Positions 27,471 through 37,429 of a stretch of 64,000 bases of DNA are shown in pieces (position 1 is the first letter of the stretch; every line of letters begins with the position of its first letter). The notes under the pieces are model-generated. The model was not told where the DNA came from and ran no database searches. It worked only from the letters and a program-made list of their open reading frames with translations. The DNA is from Bursaphelenchus xylophilus (lineage: Eukaryota > Nematoda > Chromadorea > Rhabditida > Aphelenchoididae), in assembly GCA_904066235.2 (NCBI GenBank), contig CAJFCV020000006.1:2170001-2234000 (forward strand), written 5' to 3'. Position numbers and translations under genes: made by a program.

Positions 27471-30275
27471 TCACAACATCGAACTCATATTTGGCTTGAG
27501 TTCGGTGGAAAACGCCTTTGAACCCGAAACTCCTTTGATCTTTCCACTCTTCTGCAGCTTCCCAAGAAGCCGGTTGCGAAATGAAGGAATAACCAGCATC
27601 ACGGTTATCGCATTGGCCATCGGAATGAGTGACGCGCTCGGAACTAGATATAGTCCTGCCCAAAGAACGTCAACTCGAAGTTGGATGCACAGAGTGGCCA
27701 CAAGGATCGGTAGGCCAAGAACAACCGCTGGATAGGAAGCCTGAAAAACGAGGAAGTCTACAGCTGCAAAGTAGACTAATATAGGGTCATAATTCCCATA
27801 GAAGTTCCCAAGAATTTGCATAAATGGCCCGGATGTCGCGACACTTGCGGGAAACCACTTTGCGGGCAACCGCTTTAGGGGCAAATTTGTTTGCGGGCAG
27901 CCGACACCTGAGGGCAGCAGGGTGGAGGTGGAAAAATTTCTGTGATATTTTGGAAATTTGCCAACATTTAATATTTTTCTCCATCTCCACCCGGCTACCC
28001 TCAGGTGTTGGTTGCCCGCAAACGTCGGCTGCGGAAAAAATCAGTTTTTTTATGAAAACACTACCGTCTGTGGAATAAACAACCACGAAACTTGCCAAAA
28101 TTTACAAAAAAATCACTGCCTACCTGGATGATCATCACTTTGTTGAGCTGTTTATGAGCGGCCCTCGTAGACTCGCTCATATCTGTGGAAACATCTCGAA
28201 GCTTTGCGTTGATCTTTCTTCCCGTATAGATGATCACAGCGTAGACGCAGATCACCGTTGATTGACTGAAAGCGATATGAAGCCGGGAGTGAACAGAGCC
28301 CTGAAGTTGAATACAACTGAATTACTACCTTTTTAAAACATTAAAATGTGATTTTTAAGGCTTAGCTCTTACACTTTTTTCAACATTTACATTCTTACCG
28401 GATCGACCGCCATATAAATTGGCGTATCATAGGTATAAGCCGGATGTCCTTTTAGCAGCTCCGTATCTTCCTCACTCATATCTCGAAACGCAAAAAACGA
28501 TAGCAGCGCAATGGCGAACATCGAAAATACCCCGCTGAAATACATGCCTGCGAACTCGGCCACGGTCAGTGGATTCCGGCAAAGGGCGAAATATCTGTAA
28601 ACGAATTGCATTCCCAGTGTAAAAACGGTTGTATACAGGGCGCCCAGGAACAGAGAGGCCATCAAGAAGTTGTACGGGTATCCCGTGTGTTCGAAGGGGC
28701 CGAGGGTGATAAAGAAGGACACCCCTCCTTTCACTTCTACTACCTGAAATGTGGAAGGGTTGAAGGGTTTTATGTATGTATACTAGGCGTTCCAGAAAGT
28801 GCATGCACCTTTCGTCGCAAATTTTCCGCACTGTGCATTTGACCTTTTGCACCGTGCAATTCAAAAATCGCAGCGACACAAGCTTTTTTCAACTCTGTCG
28901 CCGCGCATTTTGGGCGCGCGACGACAATTGCACAGTGCAAAAAGAAGAAAAATGCACTGTGCGCCGCGAAAAAAAGTGCACTCACTTTCTGGAACGACTA
29001 GTATCAGTCTATATATGAGTCTGTCCGGAAAATAATAAGGATTCATCGCAGTGAAGTGTCTCGCTTCATTGTAGTCGCACACCAAATCTCCGGCGGCGGT
29101 TAGCCGTTGCAAAGCGATGGGCGATTCCAAGGGGTGATGAATCCACATTATTTTCCCGACAGACTGATACTAGGCGGACCACGAAATAGTCCTGACATGT
29201 TTTCGCACTGTACGGTTTCAATCCTTCTCGAAAGCATCCATTTCGCACTGTGCGTGGTCGGCGTGCGCCGTCAAACTTTCCTCGTCTCCGTGCGAGAGGT
29301 TTTTTGCGCGGCGGCGCACGTCAAACTGAGATAAGCTAAAACAGTCCGGTGAATGGATTGGGAATATGCCAAAAAAAGACGCGAAAAAACGTTTTGTCGG
29401 GGGAGAAATGGGGAATTTTTGGGGCGAGAGAGTACGCTTTTGCGTGTCTTTTTTCTCTCTTTCTCTGGAAATCAAGACGAAATGTAAAACACCGATAGCG
29501 AAGAGTCTATTCCGGTCACCGGGCTCCTCAGTTTGACGTGCGGCGCTCAGTGCAAGCTTGTCAAAACCTTTTGGCTTGCTTATTGTGAGGCGGAACGACC
29601 GAACTTCGGGGATTTTCCCACGAGGAACGATCTACATTTATTCAAATTAGATTTCCCACGTGGGGCTTCCCTATAAAAGGGCCTCCTTTTCCACTGAATA
29701 AATCACTTGACTCTTGAGCTTCTCGTCTCGTTACTGGGTTGTCGGGCCTTTCGACACTTATCAATCTGTCGGGAAAATAATGTGGATTTGTCGCAGCAAA
29801 AGGTCTCGTCTCGTCGCAATTGCGGTCCACGCTATTTTCCCGACAGACTGATACAGGCTTTTTGGCCGGCTTATCAATCTGTCGGGAAAATAATGAGCAC
29901 TCTTTAGCTTCGAAAATTGCATCGCCGCCGAGAAAATGAATTCTATCGCGGAAGAAGCAACTTGCATTGCACTTCAGCAACGCAATCGGCGCAGCAATAT
30001 TGCGCTTATTATTTTTCCGCCGGAGCGATAATTGGCCTTTACAGATTCTGTTGAGAGCCTACCTCCATGGTGACGATATTGACAAAGGTGTAAATCAAAT
30101 CCCCAGCCACACTCATCAGCACGATCCACCCGTAACTTCTCATCACACTATTCCTAGTCGTCAAAACCAAATAAATCAGTGTGCCGTTGAGAACGCACGA
30201 AATCCCTGTCAACCACAGCTCATAGTGCAGATGGTATTCTCTGAACGTACGGTAGATATTCATCTCATGTGGCAT
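27471..30275 (-). CDS. Rec-1: Srd/Str-like chemoreceptor
   Basis: Seven-transmembrane nematode chemoreceptor, 334 residues. Exons on the minus strand: 30063-30275, 28399-28743, 28124-28300 and 27471-27740. Exon 1 carries TM1-TM2 (TRNSVMRSYGWIVLMS), exon 2 the VEVKGG loop, TM3 with QFVYRYFALC (DRY-like position) and TM4, exon 3 TM5 and the HKQLNKVM loop, exon 4 TM6-TM7 ending VIPSFRNRLL. The start at 30275 aligns with the Rec-2 start; an internal ATG (MNIYRTF) four codons on is possible. Intron 1 (1.3 kb) holds family C and B MITEs and a solo LTR; intron 3 holds a GCGGGCAACC element. Closest in sequence to Rec-2, which lies head to head with it. Family choice between Srd and Str is not certain. 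Confidence 0.88.
27826..28036. mobile_element. GCGGGCAACC element (family J), copy 1
   Basis: Left end GATGTCGCGACACTTGCGGG, then CCACTTTGCGGGCAACC repeats; right end GGTTGCCCGCAAACGTCGGC. Inverted arrangement of a short GC-rich word, in Rec-1 intron 3. Related to 56336-56606. Confidence 0.7.
28781..29002. mobile_element. Family C fold-back (GCACTGTGC words)
   Basis: Ends TACTAGGCGTTCCAGAAAGTG and the inverse CACTTTCTGGAACGACTAGTA, with GCACTGTGC or GCACAGTGC repeated inside both arms. In Rec-1 intron 1, beginning 38 bp from exon 2. Confidence 0.8.
29002..29169. mobile_element. Family B MITE with duplicated left end
   Basis: Begins TATCAGTCTATATATGAGTCTGTCC (the terminal CAGTCT is partly repeated) and ends TATTTTCCCGACAGACTGATAC. 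GTGG-like subtype. Confidence 0.75.
29170..29340. repeat. Family C-related sequence
   Basis: Starts TACTAGGCGGACCACGAAATA followed by GTCCTGACATG, and contains CGCACTGTGCG. The right inverted end is not clear, so this is a partial or rearranged copy. Confidence 0.5.
29584..29756 (+). mobile_element. Solo LTR, copy 1, with 5-bp target duplication
   Basis: Begins TGTGAGGCGGAACGACC and ends CTTTCGACA (TGT...ACA). It is flanked by CTTAT at 29579-29583 and 29757-29761. Inside are a TATAAAAG box and, downstream, AATAAA, the usual order of U3-R signals. No internal retroelement region is present. The second copy is at 54754-54933. Confidence 0.85.
29760..29852. mobile_element. Family B MITE, short copy
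   Basis: 93-bp copy with ends TATCAATCTGTCGGGAAAAT and TATTTTCCCGACAGACTGAT; the GTGG-subtype interior is shortened. Directly abuts the solo LTR. Confidence 0.8.
29872..30030. mobile_element. Family B MITE, GAGC-subtype
   Basis: Starts TATCAATCTGTCGGGAAAATAATGAGC; right end decayed (GCGCTTATTATTTTTCCGCC). Contains the GAGAAAATGAATT and GCAACGCAATCGG words of this subtype. Confidence 0.75.
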
Positions 30276-30289
30276 TGCAACAAGCCGTA

Positions 30290-30815
30290 GTGAAAGCGCA
30301 CTTTTATACGGACTCCTTCACGCAATAATTTTTACATTAAACAACCACACCTTACTCTCCGAACTTTGAAAGAGTGCAAGTATTTACAAGAACTCGTTGT
30401 AAATCGTGGTGTCACAAGAGGAAAAACGTACGATTTGCACTCGCTGTACCTTGCGAAATTTGCGGTGGGTTCAAGTTGCAGCTAGTTGAACCTCCTGTTG
30501 TAGTAAAAATAAAAATTGGTAAGCTTCAGTTTAATGTTCCGTCCTTTGAAGTTACAATTGTGGTGTACGTGTTTACTGGTAGGTATATACAAAGTCTATT
30601 TTGAAGACAACAGAGAATGCCAACTGTTTCAGAATGGTTATGGTAATGAATCAAAAGATCGACAAAGGTTAAAGTACGACCACACGAGAAGGAAAGTAAG
30701 TATCATCCTTATCTTTTTACTTTGCTACGATTTTTTGGGAGAGCTACAGTTCGTGCCAACGATATCATGGATCGCGTAGGGTCGTCGTTGTATGCATGTG
30801 CTAGGCTAGGCAAAG
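30290..30815. other. Spacer between divergent Rec-1 and Rec-2
   Basis: Shared upstream region of the head-to-head pair. An open frame at 30374-30604 (+) has several possible splice sites but no family match and is not called. Confidence 0.4.
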
Positions 30816-30825
30816 GCTTGGTTAG

Positions 30826-31135
30826 AGATTGCCACGGACAAAATTTTGGCTCCGGCTCCGCAAAATTTGAAAAGGGTCCGGTGCCGGCACGGGCTCCGTG
30901 CAAAACTTTTTTTTAAAAATATTTTTCAAAAATAAACGTTATAGTGCCAGAGATGACACACCCAACGTTTTGAAGCCAAGTGGTAAGTACGCAACACATT
31001 TTTTAAAAGTATTTTTCAAGTATTATAATAGGTTTGCCAAGATCACGAAATTTTTACTTTTCTGAACGCTGAGAAGGCTTCGACTTTGGGCGCGGGAGCC
31101 GGAACCAAGAGCCGGCTCCGGAGCCGTGGCAATCT
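30826..31135. mobile_element. Fold-back with GATTGCCACGG ends and CCGGAGCC words
   Basis: Ends GAGATTGCCACGG and CCGTGGCAATCTTT; arms are rich in GGCTCCGG/CCGGAGCC, like the GC-rich element at 19174. It may be another hAT-type MITE but I see no clear target duplication. Confidence 0.65.
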
Positions 31136-31339
31136 TTATTAGTAGAAATAACAAGATTGGTCTGGTTCTAGGACAACTTATCACCTATTTTGAGGGGTTA
31201 TTTTTACATGTGCTCACATCAATAACATCTATTAAAAGTTATGGATCTTAATTTTTTGCCGCAAATTTTGGTCTTCTATATGCTACAATAACTCAGGGTA
31301 AACAAAACGAACGTTGGTAATAGTTAAAATTAGAGGAAG

Positions 31340-31500
31340 AAGACATGTTGCAAGTCTCCGCCAAGTCTCCGCCGAGCGTCCGGTCACCATCCAACGACTT
31401 TGCTAGGCCTCATTGGCAGCTCTTACAGCCTTCTTTGAGCATCCACATGTCCTACGCCTCGTATTGATCGATCTTTTGTTGACCCAAACTGTCGTCGATG
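31340..31500. repeat. Dispersed repeat shared with 61830-61990
   Basis: GTCTCCGCCGAGC...CCAACGACTTTGCTAGGCCTC...CTACGCCTCGTATTGATCGATC matches, with changes, the stretch at 61835-61985; a fragment recurs inverted near 60290-60360. No inverted ends seen. Confidence 0.55.
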
Positions 31501-31799
31501 CAAAAAGCGGGATGCGATTTGTACTGTAGAAAGTCATGTTTCCACAAAATTCACTTTCTCGGCCGCGTGCTCGGTCCCGTCGATTCTCGATGAGGCCGAG
31601 GGCTCATTAAGTTCCCGGCTGACTGATGGATATTTCCGTGTCCGCCCTAGCCAAGAACTACGGGATCAGACACAAAACTGGAGCTGCGACGACCACTGAC
31701 ATGGCAAATGGAGAATCAATGAAAAAGCGAAAAAAGTGCCGCGAAAAAAGTCTACGCACTTTTGAAAAGGCGTAGTACGGTAGAAAGGTACTGTAGTAA

Positions 31800-31935
31800 T
31801 ATCTGTCTGTCGGGGAAATAAGATTGCGTCGTTGGAGTGAAAAACAATTTAATTTTAATACGACATAATTAATTTTCCCGGCGCCAGTGCGATTTTCGAT
31901 CCGACATTTTGCGCATTATTTTCCCGACAGACTGA
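31800..31935. mobile_element. Family B MITE
   Basis: Left end TATCTGTCTGTCGGGGAAATA, right end CATTATTTTCCCGACAGACTGA. GAGC-like subtype interior with TTAATTTTCCCGGCG. Upstream of Rec-2. Confidence 0.75.
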
Positions 31936-32183
31936 AAAACCACCGACGCAGGTGGTTTTTTTCCACTAATAATGTTATAACAACACGACGAAGATTGTCT
32001 TTTTCGAAAAAAGTTTTTCTGTAACCTCATTTGGGCACCATTTTACAATAAACTGCACTTTCCCAACACTTGCGTGCGTGGTGTTATGTTTCACTCGTTG
32101 TATTCATTTCGGACCTGCCCTCCATATAAATACTCACTTTTATCTACAGTCATTGAATCTTAAGCCTGCGAGCTGCGGGGCTG

Positions 32184-35100
32184 ATGTTAAATGAGACGAC
32201 GATTTACGGCGCTTTCAGAGACTACCATGCGTATTATGAGGTGGTGGTGGCGGTCATCTCTAGCCTGCTTAATGGACTACTCATGTATTTGGTGATGACA
32301 ACAGAGAACCGGGTAATGAGGAGCTATGGGTGGATTGTGCGGATGAGCGTGGCTAGTGACTTCATTTTCACCATCGTCAATGTGGTTTCAATGGAGGTGA
32401 GTTATGGAGCACACTGCAGTTTATTGACCATGTCATCGTGTATACATATATTAGGTTGTCCAACAAATAATGACCCTCTGTGAGAGGGGAAAAGTTTAAA
32501 GCCTCTAAAAAAGGCAAGCGATGATGGAATTTTGAAATATTACAACATTTTGTAGCTGAGATTTCAGGCTTTCGTTTGATGTATCGTTTGTCATATTGGG
32601 ACCAAATTCCAGTAATTTAGCCCTAATCGAAAATTATCAAAAAAAGTCGGTTCGTGCTGTCATCTTTTACGGGCAAAAACAGGACGCGAAAGTTTCAGAA
32701 GCTACGCAAAGTATCAACGCTGTGTTCGACTAGTGTGTTCTGAGTCTGAACACGGTGAAACGATGGATTTAAAAATTACGATTTGACGGCAAGGGACCCA
32801 AAGATAAAGTACGGAATCCGAACTTTATCAATTTACCCTGAGGTCGTCGGTTGGCGAACATCCTAGAATCAACATTCAACGCGTCTCTGACGTCGTCTGG
32901 CTGTTGAAATAATCGGCGGCTAACCATTCGATGTCGATGGAATTCAAAAAATGCTCGGCAAATTTTTCCCATTTTATTGGATCAAAGCAAAGAGTGGAAG
33001 CATTACATTTCTCGCGTTTGCGTGCCGTTTTCTGGATCGAATCGTTGCCTCTGATGGAAAGAGGACCTACTGGGACAACCAGACCGGATATGCTGAACGG
33101 AGGCCTCCTAGGGTATCACTGCGGGACTTGTCAAAGCCCGACTCTCCCCAAAACAAGGTGATAACTACTTCTTGATGGTGCAGCATGGGAATAGTACAAT
33201 ACAGCTTCTTGAAAGCTGGCCAAAATGTAGATACCATACCCTACTGTATCCAGATAGACAGTTTTTTGGCAGCGTCTGTCTTCAACGATGCGCCGCAGAA
33301 GTCCAAAAATTGTTAGCGGCTACACGGAACCTCCCCTTTGAAAGATGACCCTCCAGAAGCGGATTTAATAGAGATAGGAGACTGTCCCTTGTCCAGCCTT
33401 TTTGTCAAAGCTGGTCTATACACATTACCATCAGTTCAAGAATCTAGGACGTTTCATCAGTGGTAGAGAATTCGACAATCAAGACACCCTTGAAAAGGCC
33501 TTCAAAAGTTTCATCGGCTCCAGAAGCCGGGGTTCCTAAGCTACAGACATAAAAAACTTTTTGCCACGTTGTAACAAGCGTGATAAAGCACATGATAATT
33601 TTTTTGATTAAATACATCGCAGTTATTACGGTAAATTTTGCCGAAAAAATAAATTTTTCAAAGAGGGTCATTATTTGTTGGACAACCTAATATAAAGCTC
33701 TAATCCCAATTTGAGCCAAGCGCAATCAAAAATCGATTATTATCAGTCTGTCGGGAAAATAATGTGGTTTCGTCGCGCCTTGGAACAAGCAAAGTGATGA
33801 GCCCATCATCACTTTGCGACCTTTTTTGGGTACGGTGCGGGCCGCGACAAATGCCCATGCACTTTATAAAAAAAACTATCAGTGTGTCGGGAAAATAATG
33901 AGAACAATTTCGATGCGCAGATCGTGTCGCTGGAGTGAAAAGAAATAAAAATTTTTGTCTGGATACAATTCATTTTCTCGACGGCGATGCGATATGCGAC
34001 TGAATGCTCATTATTTTCCCGACAGGCTGATTTGAAAATACCAACAAATATTGTAAGGTACTAAAGGCACTAACATCCCCTCTAAAACCGACTTACCGAC
34101 TTGCTTTCAGGTCGTTGAGATCAAAGGTGGGGTCTGTTTCTTTCTGCCCCTCGGGCCCTTCCGCCACAGCCCCTATCCCTACAACTTCCTGATGGCGTCG
34201 CTGTTTCTTGGCGCCGTCTACACGACCGTCCTAACGCTGGGCATGCAATTCGTCTACAGATATTGCGCCCTTTGTCGGACTCCACTCACCGTCCCACAGT
34301 TTGCTGCCATGTATTTCGCCGGAGTTTCCTCCATGTTCGCCGCGTCGTTCGCGTCGTTCTTTGTGTTTCGGGGCGTAACTCCGCAAGATACGGAAATCCT
34401 CCGGCAGCATCCGGCGTATCAAGAGGACACTCCCGTTTACATGGCGGTCGATCCGGTAAGTTGTGTAGTGGAGTGAAAAGAAAAATTTTAGTGTGAATCT
34501 TACTAACCGCCGATTCTTTAGACTTCCGTGCGCTCCACAGCTCATCTCATCTTCACACAGGTGATAATCTTCGGTGTTTACGTTGTTATTGTTTATACGG
34601 CGTCAAAGATCAATAAAAAGGTTCGCGATGCCACTGCGGGCATGAGCAAATACACCCGGAAGGCGCATCGCCAACTCAACAAGGTCATGATTATGCAAGT
34701 GAGTCGAAAACGTCTAGTTTTCTGTTAAAAGTTTTTTCTGAAACAATATCAGTCTGTCGGGAATGTAATGTGGACATTGGCTTGCGACGAGACGAGAGAT
34801 TTGTTGCGACGACTCCATATTATTTTCCCGACAGACTGATAATGAGTGCTCTGTCGGATCGATAATTATAGCGCTGCCGATAAAATAAATTGTGTCCCAG
34901 CAAAACTAAGTTAATTTAAAAAACTTTCACTTTTGCGATCAGCGCTGCGACGTTGAGCTCATTATTTTCCCGACAGAACGATAATATTTTATGAGCGAAA
35001 CATATTAGCAAGTTTTTCTACACTACTTCGATCCAGCCACACCTCTTCTTTCAGGCGCTATATCCAGGCATCCTTCTCGGCACCCCAGTCATTGTTGCCT

Positions 35101-35330
35101 GTGTGGGCGTCGAATTTCGGCTGGACGTTCCGTGGCTGGGAATCTACCTTGTTCCGAGTGCGTCGTTGCTCCCCATTGTCAATGCGATCACCGTAATGAC
35201 GGTTATTCCGTCGATCCGCAAGCGCGTCTTCGGCCGAGGATGGGCGGACGCTGGGTCGACTTCGAGAGGGGTGTCAACGGAACTGAAGCAACGAAACCTG
35301 TCGAAAAGCTTGCCGAATGTTGAATTTTGA
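32184..35330 (+). CDS. Rec-2: Srd/Str-like chemoreceptor
   Basis: Only receptor of the cluster on the plus strand; 336 residues. Exons 32184-32396, 34111-34455, 34522-34698 and 35055-35330. TM3 motif QFVYRYCALC; C-terminal VIPSIRKRVF. In its first intracellular loop TENRVMRSY replaces the TRNRVMRSY seen in most paralogues. AATAAA follows the stop at 35335-35340. Intron 1 (1.7 kb) contains a dead mariner and two family B MITEs; intron 3 contains two more. Its closest relative in the window is Rec-1, in divergent orientation, which suggests an inverted duplication. No frame break is visible, so it is probably functional. Confidence 0.88.
32451..33690 (+). mobile_element. Degenerate mariner transposon in Rec-2 intron 1
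   Basis: 1,240 bp with perfect 29-bp inverted ends starting TTAGGTTGTCCAACAAATAA, flanked by TA. Fragments of a mariner transposase can be read on the plus strand: near 32664-32730 a piece like GQKQDAKVSEATQSINAVF, and near 33030-33170 FLDRIVASDGK...WDNQTG...KVITTS, matching the FL.RIVTGDEKW..YDN region with the aspartate kept. Several stops and frameshifts separate the pieces, so it is inactive. Confidence 0.9.
33741..33872. mobile_element. Family B MITE, right end lost
   Basis: Left end TATCAGTCTGTCGGGAAAATAATGTGG is intact; on the right the sequence ends in CCATGCACTTTATAAA, a family C-type end, so it is a hybrid or broken copy. Confidence 0.65.
33877..34031. mobile_element. Family B MITE, GAGC-subtype
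   Basis: Starts TATCAGTGTGTCGGGAAAATAATGAG and ends CTCATTATTTTCCCGACAGGCTGAT. In Rec-2 intron 1, about 80 bp before exon 2. Confidence 0.8.
34747..34842. mobile_element. Family B MITE, short copy
   Basis: Ends TATCAGTCTGTCGGGAATGT and TATTTTCCCGACAGACTGAT, 96 bp, in Rec-2 intron 3. Confidence 0.8.
34843..34985. mobile_element. Family B MITE, left end decayed
   Basis: GAGC-subtype interior; right end GAGCTCATTATTTTCCCGACAG intact, left end only CTCTGTCGGATCGATAATTA. Immediately follows the previous copy. Confidence 0.65.
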
Positions 35331-35692
35331 TTCGAATAAACAGTCTACGAAATTTTTAGTTTCTCGTGGAATTGTGTGCGGTACAAACGGCAGAGCAATG
35401 TGGCTTACTTCCAGCAGAAAGCAGGGACCAAATGTAATTGAACAATTTGTTCTCTCAACATGTTTTTTTGATTCATGAACAATCTTTATGCATTCTTACA
35501 AGGGAATGGACTTTATGTGTAAATCGATTTTGGCTTGGGACATAGTCAGATCGAAAGATGTGTGGTAGTCGATTATTCACTTGGGGGGAAATCTCTGCGC
35601 GAGGCTTCAAAGCCGAGAAAATCGGCTTCAAAGTTTGGACGAAAATCAAAGGAAAAGGATAGGGATCCCGGAAAAGGAGCCATAAAAAGTGT

Positions 35693-35760
35693 GAAGCAGT
35701 GGCCGAGTGGTCAGTGCGCTCGCTTTTTGCGCAAAAGGTCGCAAGTTCGAATCTGCTTCC
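35693..35760 (+). tRNA. tRNA-like sequence (degenerate), left arm
   Basis: 68 nt. A 7-bp acceptor pairing GAAGCAG/CTGCTTC is present, with a perfect A box TGGCCGAGTGG as in Ser/Leu tRNAs and a B-box core GTTCGAATC. The 3' strand of the T stem is missing, so it cannot fold as a normal tRNA. I regard it as a tRNA pseudogene inside a repeat and give no isotype. Confidence 0.5.
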
Positions 35761-35984
35761 ATTCATAACTTTTTTAAACAAAAACTTCTATAAATTTTTT
35801 CCCCTTGAACTCGATTATCGATGCAAGAAGTATATTTTAAACGGAACCTTTCCATTTTCAACGGCTTTGCACCTTCCCTTTACAGTTTTAGAGCGCAGAG
35901 CACAACATCAACCTGATGTATTCAAAAACAACTTTCCATTATGTTAACTAGAAAGCAGAAGTAAAAAACGATAATAATGATTTG

Positions 35985-36055
35985 AGCTTGGAAAGACTCG
36001 AACCTGCAACCTTTTGCGCAAAAGGCGAGCGCACTGACCACTCGGCCACTGCTTC
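35985..36055 (-). tRNA. tRNA-like sequence (degenerate), right arm
   Basis: On the minus strand: GAAGCAGTGGCCGAGTGG, later GGTTGCAGG and TTCGAGT, then CTTTCC. The B box GGTTCGAGTC is closer to consensus than in the left arm, but the T stem and acceptor end no longer pair. Confidence 0.45.
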
Positions 36056-36749
36056 ACACTTTTTATGGCTCCTTTTCCGGGATCCCTATCCTTCGATTTT
36101 CGTCTAAACTTTGAAGCCGATTTTCTCGGCTTTGAAGCCCCGCGCAGAGATTTCCCCCCAGGTGAATAATCGACTACCACACATCTTTCGATCTGACTAT
36201 GTCCCAAGCCATAATCGATTTACACATAAAGTCCATTCCCTTGTTAGCAACCCCTAGAGTGCAATCATAAGTTTTGGGCCTCGTCTTTAGCCATTCAATG
36301 ATTACCAAACGACCCACGGAGTACGGTCGATCCTATTTGCAAGACAAGTCTTTAAACTACAAAAATATTCCCCCCTCTATTTCATACTCATTTCGTATCG
36401 GTTGTAATAGCGTGAAGTGCACCGGACAAGATGTCAAAATTTATTGTAGTTTGACAGTGGACATACTACATCCGTTTAGCTGTTGAAAAGAGCAAGATTA
36501 CTATATAGTGTGGAGCTCATGCGCCACAAAAGCGGCCAATAACAAACAATTGAAGAGGTCTGAAGAGTCATTTTTTTATAGATGATCATATTCTTTAGTG
36601 TCAAAATCATATGGGCTTTTCGTCATTGTACTTTTTGACTTTTGTCCCAGAAAATTTAAAAAACATAACATCATTTTTCATTTAAGTTTTCGAAAGAACA
36701 TTGTGCTTTTTGATCGTGTTTTTTCAACAGACAAAGCATTCCACACCCT

Positions 36750-37028
36750 CTAATTGGTGACGGAAATATCGCTTGGTCTTGGGTTCAGTGAAATTATCTT
36801 CGAGTCCATGGTTGTTTGTCCCACTTGCGACTTCCTGAAGGGCAATGATCCGAAAAACCTTCGGCGGAACGATGGGATCACCAGCAGCAATGTCACAGAG
36901 TTTACGAATGGAACTAGAGTGGCACAAGGGACCATGTAAAGGCCGGCCCAAGCTGCATCCATTCGAAGCTGCGTGAAGACTGTGGCAACCATCGTGGGGA
37001 TGCAAATAATGATGGTTGGGTAGACGGC
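36750..37028 (-). pseudogene. Orphan copy of the receptor last exon (downstream of Rec-3)
   Basis: A 279-nt exon encoding TM6-TM7 and tail (AVYPTIIICIPTMVAT...VIPSFRRRFF), open from a CTCTTAG acceptor to TAG. It is most like exon 4 of Rec-3, and the DNA upstream (37260-37430) resembles Rec-3 intron 3, but no copy of exons 1-3 is present. It could be a left-over of partial duplication or an alternative last exon for Rec-3, since phase and acceptor are intact. Confidence 0.75.
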
Positions 37029-37094
37029 CTAAGAGTGGACCAAAAATGACAAGGTATATACTCGTAATTAAGTCTGTGACAAGACAGTTTACAG

Positions 37095-37248
37095 TATATG
37101 TCTGCCGGGAAATAATGTGGGCTTGTCGCAGAAAAATGCCTCATCGCAGCCGCGCATCAAATCCCCAGACGCGGCAAGCCGCCGCAAAGCGATGACGCGC
37201 AATTCCAAAGCGCGACAAATCCACATTATGATCTCGACAGGCTAATAC
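37095..37248. mobile_element. Family B MITE, worn ends
   Basis: TATGTCTGCCGGGAAATAATGTGG at the left and CCACATTATGATCTCGACAGG at the right; GTGG-subtype interior. Confidence 0.7.
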
Positions 37249-37429
37249 TAGGCATTGAGCGGTGCGTGATGCCTATGGCGATTCGTAAATATGAATTTTT
37301 GAAGGGATAAATTTTTCCTGATGTGTTGAACCCTTTAATTCGGGTGACAACCGGACTGGAGAAAAAAAAACCTTGCCAGAAATAACGGGTAATTTAAAGA
37401 AGCTCAGCGGATTTGTGGGATTTTTTTGA

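Larger units (their letters stand above)
35499..36243. mobile_element. Second inverted-repeat element with tRNA-like modules
   Basis: Left arm 35499-35760 and right arm 35982-36243 are reverse complements (about 262 bp), spacer about 220 bp. Outer ends are CAAGGGAATGGACTTTATGTG and its inverse. Each arm ends inward in a tRNA-like sequence, so the two modules face each other. Mirror-image open frames in both arms are not supported as genes. Confidence 0.85.

Noticed and set aside
30374..30604. Small plus-strand gene between Rec-1 and Rec-2
   Set aside because: Open for 76 codons with a few possible splice sites, but no family resemblance and no consistent exon chain.
35693..35760. A functional serine or leucine tRNA gene
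   Set aside because: The acceptor stem pairs, but the 3' half of the T stem is missing and the anticodon loop is irregular.
35535..36207. Mirror-image open frames in the second tRNA-like fold-back
   Set aside because: Same reason: symmetry of a non-coding repeat; the frames run through the A and B boxes.
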